Below, in pieces: positions 56,320 to 64,000 of a stretch of 64,000 bases of DNA. The position numbers and the translations under genes were made by a program. The DNA is from Cristatella mucedo. Taxonomy: Eukaryota > Bryozoa > Phylactolaemata > Cristatellidae. Positions within the stretch are counted from its first letter, which is position 1; every line of letters starts with the position of its first letter. Location: NCBI GenBank assembly GCA_009760855.2, contig WPIO01000145.1, positions 149,001-213,000 of the forward strand, in the 5' to 3' direction. Below the pieces are notes generated by a model. It searched no databases. It had not been told where the DNA came from and worked only from the letters and a program-made list of their open reading frames with translations.

Positions 56320-59166
56320 AGCCCGACCACTTCTTGAGTTTGTGTATTCGTGATTCGAGCTACGAGCTGTGAGTCTTTGGTTTGTCTGTTGCATGCTGTG
56401 ACAGCAGCGACAGTAATACCGTGATGCTAGTAATGCAGTGATAGCAGTGATACCAAGTATAGAGGTAGCCCTGGCGACAGAGTTCTGCAACGCTGCTGCT
56501 TAAATTAGCACATGTGCTGCTTAGAATGTTCCAGAGCAAGGTAAACGTAGAGAGATAGAGACACCGTGAAAACTTTTAGAGAACTTATGCTGCAAACTTT
56601 GGGCTCTTTTGCTGTGCTAGGCTAGATTCCTTATCCACTGGCCTATTTAATTTTGTCTGCTTGCGACTCGAATAATTTGGTCAAAAATTAGGCACATACT
56701 GGGAAAAGGACTTGAGTACAACCACGACATTCCTGGAGCCATGCCCATCGTTTTGCATGCATTGTCGTTGACATTTTTCCGAATTTCCGGTTTCTTGCAA
56801 CAAATGAACACTTGTTCTAGGTGGAATCAGGGAATACATTAGGCATAATAATGCACAAGAGCGCAGCCCTGGAAAAAGATTGCAGTTCTATAATTGATAG
56901 AGCAATTGGGAGTCTTCTAATGGGCTCCGAAGGCTGCAAAATAGCGCCACCAAGCCGGGAATAACAACAAGTGGGGAGTTTTGTCGGCATCATCCAGCAC
57001 GATAGGCGTCGTGCCTGGTTGTTTTTTCAACTCTGAGCTGCCCCGGCCGACGTGCCAATTACTGGAGCAGCAACCGCAGGGGCCCAGCTAAGACGGCGTC
57101 GCGTTTGTTCATAGAGCCGAGTCAGCTATGGTCACCTATGCCAACGGTGCCCATAGCAGGCTGTTCAACATGGTCGTGTGTTTGTTTTCACTTTAAACAT
57201 AAACACGTTTTAGATCTATCTTTTTAGCTTAGGGTTTAGGATCCTAATTAATATATTTTTTAAATTGATAATGTAATTGTAATAAAATACAATTTATTGT
57301 TGATAATTGTAATTTTTATATTATATATGTATGTTTATATATTTGGATTTGGGGTGTATGTTTTGGGGTTAAGGGTTTAGTGGTTAGATTTTGTATATGT
57401 TTTAGTGTCTCGAGTTTAGGTTTTAGAGTTCAGGCTTTAATAATAAGGTTTCAGAGAGAATCTCGAAATGGAAACGACATCTCAAAACATGTTTGTTTAA
57501 CGGGAATATTAACAGGCGCTGGCGACCATTTTAAACAGCCTGCCGGGAGCACTATCCCAACAGCAGAAACCGATTTGGCTCAATGAATGAACGACGCTGT
57601 ATTAGCTGAGGGTGCAGCTGCTGCGTCGCTTTGGTGCAGTCGCTTTGGTGCAGCTGCCAGTCGCTGGCAAAGTGCCGCATGGGGCTGTGTTACGCAACCA
57701 TGTCACCGGCCTGTGCGGACGCTACCCCTCTCTCTCCCTCTCTTTTTCTCCCTATCTCTGTCCTTTCTTTTTTCTCTTCCTCTCTCCACTCCTCTACCCT
57801 GGAGCTGCCGACCGACGCCTGCGACCGCTCAGCACAGGTGCGCGAGGTCGCTCGCCTACCGCTCAGCACGCGTCGATACGATTGCAGTACTACAGCCTGA
57901 ACGCGGCGGCGGCGGCTTCGGGTCGTCTCCTTTCGTCTCGCGTCCCACGCGAGCACTGCGTCGGAAAAATAGGAGTTATGCACGGGTCTAGAAATTATAG
58001 AACTTTTGGCTTTTTTTTAATAAGTTCTGAAGGCTGCTAAATAGCTACCGAGTGACGCGTAGCGTCGGCATTATTGAGCCACGTCCTTCCAGGTACCTCT
58101 GTGAAAACGAGGCGGGAGGCCGACCGAGTGATATCTATTGGGCTTATAGGCCCCCCCAAGCCCAGTTGAGAGGCTTAGTTTTATATCCAGCAGCCGTTGG
58201 CATTATCGGCATCGGGCAGCTTGGCTTCAAGTCATTATCGCTAGAACCTTCGTTGCAAGGAAACCAACAAATTTTAAATAGCAAATTTTTTAACCACAAA
58301 TCTTTTAGTAATTATTAACTAATACCAGTGCAACTGAATACATTGCTATCCACACTTCGACCCTCGTATGAGCCACGCATTTATATATAGGATGCATTTC
58401 CTTACAAAGTGCGTAGAACTGCATCTGCCCACTGTGACGAATGGAAATATATCCCTGGCTACCGGTGAAGTCATCTGAAAGCGGCAATTGTCAAGCTACT
58501 CACTCAAGAGCCTATCCTTAATCGTTATCATTTTTCATTAACTTTCGTCGAGTAACTACGTATACATTAAATACTTTAAATGACTTGTCGAGTAACTACA
58601 GCCGCTCTAGCCGAGAACAACTGAATGAGTGATGCTCCCGCAACCAAATGGTCAAATCTTTTCACCAGGCCTTGCGAGCAAGCTCTGCATGCATTCGTCA
58701 GATCTTGCAAGCAAGCGTTGTTGCTGACCGAAACAGACTTTTATATGAAAAATTTCCACAATCCTGCCAAATTTCTATAGAATATCATTTAGGTAAATTT
58801 CTTTTAGATTTATTGAGCAATTCAAACTAAATTTTCAAAAACCAGGCTGAATTTAGTAACGCTCTTCTATTGGAACGGCGACCTCAAAGGCGCGACCAAA
58901 GTCCGGCAACAGACTACAGTGCGATGGCGCAGCAGCGCACGCTCGCTTATTTAATTAGGGCGTAACTATCACTCTGGTCTCGACGTGAGGAAGTAGCTTA
59001 ATCAGCAACAAGTCAGCCGAGTTGCGAGAATGCTCGCATTGGTCACAGAATTCGCGCATTGGAGATGACTCCATATATCCCTATTAATTAAAGCGAGAAA
59101 GTCCGTCCATCCATTCGTCGCGCGGCAAGATGGCGATTAGTACTTCCGGAGTGACGTATAATGGAC
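56320..59166. other. unassigned DNA
   Basis: It includes an AT-rich stretch near 57225-57345 and a CT-rich tract near 57726-57790. No gene recognised. Confidence 0.4.
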
Positions 59167-59167
<1 letters not shown>

Positions 59168-59225
<58 letters not shown>

Positions 59226-59243
59226 TACCCGTCTATAATGCGT

Positions 59244-59315
<72 letters not shown>

Positions 59316-59323
59316 TATATATA

Positions 59324-59366
<43 letters not shown>
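59168..59366. repeat. (TA)n microsatellite in two blocks
   Basis: Two long TA arrays are separated by a 25-base island near 59222-59246. Confidence 0.97.
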
Positions 59367-59368
<2 letters not shown>

Positions 59369-59469
59369 TATTGTATAGACTCAGTGAAGCGAGTCCGCAG
59401 GCAGTGAGCTCTAGTTTTTTAAATCATCCCGTTTGCATCATTGCCGTGGATGACTGCAATTACGTCCTG

Positions 59470-59865
59470 CGAACATGCGCGAGATTGCAGAGTTCGGCCC
59501 GTGCAACGTTCGCGCGGCTCCGCTCTGCGCCTGCGCCGTGCGCGCCCGCGTAGCCGGCGCTGAGCCGGCGCTGAGCGGCGCTTGAACTCTTCTGCCGCTG
59601 TCGCGCACGCAACCGGAGCAAGGCGCGGGGTGGAGGACGGGCGATACGGCGGTAGCAGTAGGCGCTGCTCGGCGCCGCCTCTGATATCCGCAGCAGCGCA
59701 ATGAGGAGGAGGAGGAGGAGCAGAAAGCTGCCGGCAGCTGCGACGCTGCTCGTGCTTACGCCGGCGCTCTGTCGCTAGCGACGCTGGCGTCGGCTGGAGC
59801 GGCGGCGGCTGTACGCCATGGCTAAAGCGTTAGGGACGGAGCGGCGGCTGGAGCGCTCCTGTCTT
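59470..59865. other. GC- and CpG-rich block
   Basis: It is dense in CG, with an NRF1-like GCGCCTGCGC at about 59526 and a duplicated GCCGGCGCTGAGC. It could be a promoter island. No gene starting from it could be established. Confidence 0.4.
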
Positions 59866-59867
59866 CG

Positions 59868-60025
59868 CCTACAGGAGGTAAGGGTGCTCGCTATGCACGA
59901 CCCGGGTCGAGTGGGTTCGAGTACTGTAGCGGGCAATCCTGCGTTGTCCACTGCAAACGGCGACGATAGCCGTTAAGGCTTTTCGGCCGTTATGTAAATG
60001 AAACCGTTACAAATCAGCTAAAACC
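59868..60025 (+). mobile_element. tRNA-derived SINE
   Basis: CCTACAGGAGGTAAGGGTGC, GGGTTCGAGTACTGTAGCGG, then AGCCGTTAAGGCTTTTCGGC and ACAAATCAGCTAAAA. It is GC-richer than the other copies. Confidence 0.75.
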
Positions 60026-60479
60026 TATGTAACCTATGACCTGTAACTTACAACCTAAAAAGGCGGCGTGTTGAGTCAGTCGGTCAGAGCGTCGGCTCGA
60101 GCGGCATCTGGGGCCGCGGCGGCCGGAGCGGCGGCTGCGTTCCGATTGATCCAGGGGTGAGCGGAGGAGGAATTGAGATACCTGTCAGGGAAGCGATAAT
60201 AATAATAATAATAATGTCAGGGTGATAATGTCAGGGAAGCTTCGGCGTCTGGTAAGGAAGTTAGTAGATTTCAGCCAGGTCCCAGTCAAAGCAGGTTGCG
60301 ATCATCGTCAGTAAACGTGTCGTATGTTTTCAGGTCAATATTGCACGTCGAGCAAGAGTTACAAAGACAGGCGTTAGCTTGGGCCGCCGAGGTTACATAT
60401 AACCGCGTAGCACAGCGCCGGCCTGGCTCAATTTTATGGCGCACAAGAACTGCTCAGCAGGAAACGCCTCGGTCCTAGG

Positions 60480-60900
60480 GCGTTGAGCAAGAGGACGCAG
60501 CCATCGTATAGTGAAATTGTGAGGTGATTGATATCGGCTGCTGGCCTGTCAAACCTATATTCCTGACTAGCAGTTTAAGAATTGGGCAATGCTTGCCCAA
60601 GGTCGCTGTCGCCGCCAGCCGTCCTAGAGTTGCTGGATGGGTTTCCGTGAGAACGAGGAAGGTGGCCGAAGAGACCAGCGGCGTTCTCGAGCTGTGAGCA
60701 AGAGGACGCAGAGGTCGCAGTAGGATTGTGAGGTGATTAATATTGGCTAGCTCGTCAACCCCATTGTTCCTGCTAGTTAAATAATGATAGAGCGACGCTC
60801 ACTTGGGGTTCCTTCTTCCTCTTCGGCTCCGTTTCGACACCGTCGCCGGTAGATGCCGGACTCGTTTCTCTGAAAGCGAGGAAGGAGGGCGGGCTGTTCG
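60480..60900 (+). repeat. diverged tandem duplication, unit about 220 bp
   Basis: GAGCAAGAGGACGCAG with GTGAGGTGATTGATATCGGC (60484) recurs as GAGCAAGAGGACGCAG with GTGAGGTGATTAATATTGGC (60698). The following GAGAACGAGGAAGG recurs as GAAAGCGAGGAAGG. Confidence 0.75.
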
Positions 60901-61069
60901 CCGGCGATTGAGGGAAATGACGAGACAGCGCCAAGAGGATTCGCTGGACGCCACCGAATACGGTCGTGTAGCGCCCGAGCTCCCTTTTTGTGTTTCTTTT
61001 GTGGTTTGTGTTCGTTCGCATACATGGTCTCGGCATACAGATTTGCCGATGCAAACTGGAAGTAGTTCG

Positions 61070-61330
61070 GTGTGGTATGTGAGGTATTTTGGTGATTCGG
61101 GCCCCTCCGTCTATTTGGGTTGTTCCCCACTAGATGCGTAGGTAGCCTAAGTTCGAGGACGTATTTCCATCGCAAGAGCACTTGATGTAGTTTGTGAGGT
61201 ATTCCTCTCTTCACGGTGAAAGCGGAGCCCTAGCCCTCCAGTCAGGGTCTAGGCTCCGGTTCGGGCTCCTCCGTCTTATTTGGGTCGTTACTCACAATAG
61301 GCAGCTTAAGTGCGAGGATGAATCCCCCCT
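61070..61330 (+). repeat. diverged tandem duplication, unit about 165 bp
   Basis: GGGCCCCTCCGTCTATTTGG with AGCCTAAGTTCGAGGA (61098) recurs as GGGCTCCTCCGTCTTATTTG with AGCTTAAGTGCGAGGA (61263). It is next to the 220-bp duplication. Confidence 0.75.
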
Positions 61331-62951
61331 CCCCCCGAAAGCATGCATGTGCTGTAGTGAGCCGGCTCGGAGTGTAGAGGATCCAACTGAGCTAGACATT
61401 GCGCGCTTGCGGATAAAGCTCAGGGAAATTCCCTATTTGTGCGTGTCTCTTTCGAATGCACGCCTCGGACTCACGACCCCCTTAGTAACGATTAGTAGGT
61501 CGGCGCCGGAAACACTCGTTTCACGGTGGCCTGCTCGTTTCGCGTGGACGCGAAACGAGCCGCATTAAGCAGCAGGTTTCGCCGCTCGGGAAGCGACGGG
61601 TTACGCCCACTCCGTCGAGCCTTCGGCGGCGTTACAGCCGGCTGTTGATGATGACAGCTCAGTTAGAATCATTCGCAGCAGCGCTTGAGGAAGGTCTTGC
61701 AGGGCGGTGCGAGCCGATAAGCTCTGGATACCAGACAAGCGGGCTTCCAGCCAAGCCACGAGTCCCACCCACCGGGATGGCTACGCGGCGTAGGCGTAAT
61801 CTTTTGGAAATGCATAATTCACAAAACAGCAACCGCACCGAGGAATGCATTAGGATGACGATAGCAAAATGAAAATAGATACACAAAGTAGGATTGTACA
61901 TAATAACGTGAGGTTAATAACAGCCGGCGAAGCTACAGCCGCTACAGCCGCAGCCAGCGTGGCAGGTTAGGCCTCGGTGCATGGAGACACAGCATGACGT
62001 GGTTAGTGTTTAGATGTCCATAAGAGCGCTACGGTCAGTCGACAAACGAATACGCTTTATAAACAGATATCTTAGCAGCTGTACGGTTTGTCGGCGCACG
62101 TGATGTTCGCAAGGAGTTTTTGGATTTTTTTCGGGAGGCAATTCTGCAACGGGCTTTCTGAAACGAGAGTCACGCTTGGCATTGGGAGGATAAAGTTAGA
62201 ATGTTTCAGAATGGGAGGGAGAGCCTTACGAAAAAAGTGAATAATGGAGTTCTCTGCTAGCTGTTACCTCTCAGCTTTGGGTTTCAGCCAACGCGCCAAC
62301 GAGCCATCTGGTGGCGCTTTTAATTGCGCAAAGCCAGAGTGCAAACCACAAAGTCGCGAGAGCTGAAAAACAGGCAACGAAGGGAAACTAAGCGGCCCAC
62401 ATTAGTCCAAGATGTCGGGGATTCGGCGCTAAAGATTGTAGTCAAGTCGATCTATTCTCTAGGGTGGCACACCTTGCAGACTGAGGAACGAGGAACGCGA
62501 GCGAGTCGATTATAAAGCTCAGAGGGGTATGCCTAGTCACTCAAGTCTTCTTTGTACGTTCAATCGTAGCAATAAACGTGCGTCAAGTGACGAAGAAGGC
62601 CAGCTCGATTTAGTGCCGCAAGATACCGCGCGGCGGAATGTCGTAAGCACAAAGACCATCGCTTTCGCTCGAAATCGTCGCCTAAACTCACTTCTTCTGC
62701 GCTTGGCCAATTTCGGCTTTCCCCAAATCTCTGCGGCGTATAAAAAGGGACCGATTAATTACTGAGCAAGGCAATCGGAGGTTGAGCAAGTCGCGATTGC
62801 TAGCGCTGTAGGGTCTCTGAGATCGAAGCGAACAAAGAGCGGATCGGAGGAATTGCCTTCCGCCAATGTCCCGATGAGCTTCTTTGCTAACTGACTCGAA
62901 AGAGCGAAAGTACTTGGGCGGGGGAGAGGGATAACGCCATCTCTGCAATAA

Positions 62952-63294
62952 GAATGGGCAGGCTGGATTGAGCAGCAAGCGCCCCGCGCCGAGCCGAAGC
63001 ACATCACATCATCGAAGAGAAGCAGCGAGCGCGCACGGAGAGCCACTCGACGGCCACGGAGAGCAGCGCCGAGAACGTCTCGGTGGTGAGGAGCACCCGT
63101 ACGAGCGTCTCGGAGAAGAGCGCAGAAGAGCTCCGCGAGATAACAGTAAGCGGCGAGGCGACAGCAGCCTGCGACGAGGCGCAGGCTGCCCGCGAGCGAA
63201 GCAACGACAGCTTTGCGTCGGCGAAGCGCAGCGGCGAGAGTGTCGTGACGGCAGCGAATTGTGTCTATGAGAGCGACGTCTTGTACCCAGGCTA
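62952..63294 (+). other. Ser/Glu/Ala-rich open frame, possible exon
   Basis: An open frame of about 113 codons includes IIEEKQRARTESHSTATESS, AENVSVVRSTRTSVSEKSAE and EAQAARERSNDSFASAKR. It is GC-rich and rich in charged and Ser residues, coding-like but without a recognised family. A donor-like ACAGTAAGC at about 63145 could end an exon. Its last codons run into the LTR fragment at 63282. Confidence 0.25.
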
Positions 63295-63330
63295 GGTTCG
63301 GTTGGCTGGGACGGGAAGGCTGTAATGAGA
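63282..63330. mobile_element. fragment of the LTR seen at 38882
   Basis: TGTACCCAGGCTAGGTTCGG, TTGGCTGGGACGGGAAGGCT is nearly identical to the first 48 bp of that LTR, then similarity ends. Confidence 0.6.
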
Positions 63331-63439
63331 TAATGCAATTATCTCATATCGCCAGGAGTTGACCAAAAATCCCAAATTGACGGATGGGATCATGCACATG
63401 GTTTCGAACAGTGTGCGTCTCACGGTTGCAGTTTCACTT

Positions 63440-64000
63440 TAACACATTTTTGAGCTTTTGAGCGACACCTTCACTTGGGCATTCTCGTTTCCCTACGACT
63501 GTACCTTGCACGCGGGTTTGTCATACATGTCTGTGCGCTTACGCATGTCTGTTTCGGGATTCCAGGCCAATGTCCATTAGCTTCTGATTCCTATGTTTGA
63601 ACGCCACACAACGATTAATCAGGTCGCTGCTATCGCCAAAGTCATAGATACCGTATTGTCGGTTTCGCGCCAGAAGCTACTTGGCGTCACGTCAGATGGG
63701 GAGAGTACAATGACTGGAGGCCATGGCGGTATCGTTACTCTTCTTGAGCAGGAAGCTGCCCATCGTGTCTTTCGCATTTTGTGCCCGCCGCATCAGATCG
63801 AATTGGTTGGTCATGAAGAAAGGCTTAGCCGACATCGATGATGGCGACTTTGTTAAGCAGGTCAACTCATTTAGTGCTCACCTTCGTCGAGGCTTGATTA
63901 CGGAGATGCGCTCTACGTGTCCGGAGCTAACCAGTCGCTGGCTCCATATGGGAAATTCTTTGTCGTGGCTGCTACAACACCGCATTCGACTTTTTCAACA
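63440..64000 (+). mobile_element. hAT-like DNA transposon relic, cut by the window edge
   Basis: Codons read LSDTFTWAFSFPYDCTLHAG, SYMSVRLRMSVSGFQ, then MFERHTTINQVAAIAKV, LLGVTSDGESTMTGGHGGIV, ILCPPHQIELV and, after a frame change near 63811, STCPELTSRWLHMGNSLSWL, LQHRIRLFQ. The SDG..MTGR-like box and the C..HQ..L motif are those of hAT-like transposases as I recall them. A stop lies at about 63572. The element continues past 64000. Confidence 0.65.

Overview
This is a window of animal (metazoan) nuclear DNA. Two split genes with clear animal homologues can be read from it: an F-BAR/double-SH3 adaptor of the FCHSD/nervous wreck family on the + strand (about 5.1-35.6 kb), and ribosomal protein eL33 (RPL35A) on the - strand (about 49.9-53.4 kb). 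Introns are many, phased and canonical (GT-AG). The rest is repeat-rich: L2/CR1-like LINEs, tRNA-derived SINEs, pogo, Tc1 and hAT DNA-transposon relics, LTR-element fossils and unusually long dinucleotide arrays. The phylum cannot be fixed from the sequence alone.

Layout. 0-5 kb: a LINE 3' end, a (GT)n array and a small pogo-type transposon relic. 5-35.6 kb: the FCHSD-like gene. One exon of the N-terminal F-BAR helix lies near 5.1 kb. One link exon before 9.2 kb was not securely found. Fifteen exons from 9.2 to 35.6 kb then join in phase to encode about 1,034 residues: the rest of the F-BAR, two SH3 domains, a Ser/Ala/Pro-rich tail of about 380 residues and a short basic terminus ending in a PDZ-ligand-like sequence. 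Its introns hold most of the LINE, SINE and microsatellite load.

35.6-49.9 kb is a repeat-built intergenic region. It holds Ty3/gypsy-like pol fossils, a degenerate satellite of about 160 bp period with an apparently intact solo LTR next to it, two LINE families in both orientations, and large (AG)n/(CT)n arrays that grew inside LINE copies. 49.9-53.4 kb is RPL35A, with a CRE and a pyrimidine tract at its apparent start site. 53.4-64 kb is poorly resolved: LINE tail, (CA)n, (TA)n, a GC-rich block, tandem duplications, a Ser/Glu-rich open frame and, at the right edge, a hAT-like transposase relic.

The two genes have no evident functional link. The FCHSD-like protein is expected to act in membrane-curvature and actin control at endocytic sites; RPL35A is a housekeeping large-subunit ribosomal protein. 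I found no CRISPR array, operon or bacterial-type system. The most notable signals are the conserved PDZ-ligand C-terminus, a possible retained last intron in the FCHSD-like gene, a satellite whose motif changes orientation across a solo LTR, and repeated growth of (CT)n arrays from short CT seeds inside LINE copies.
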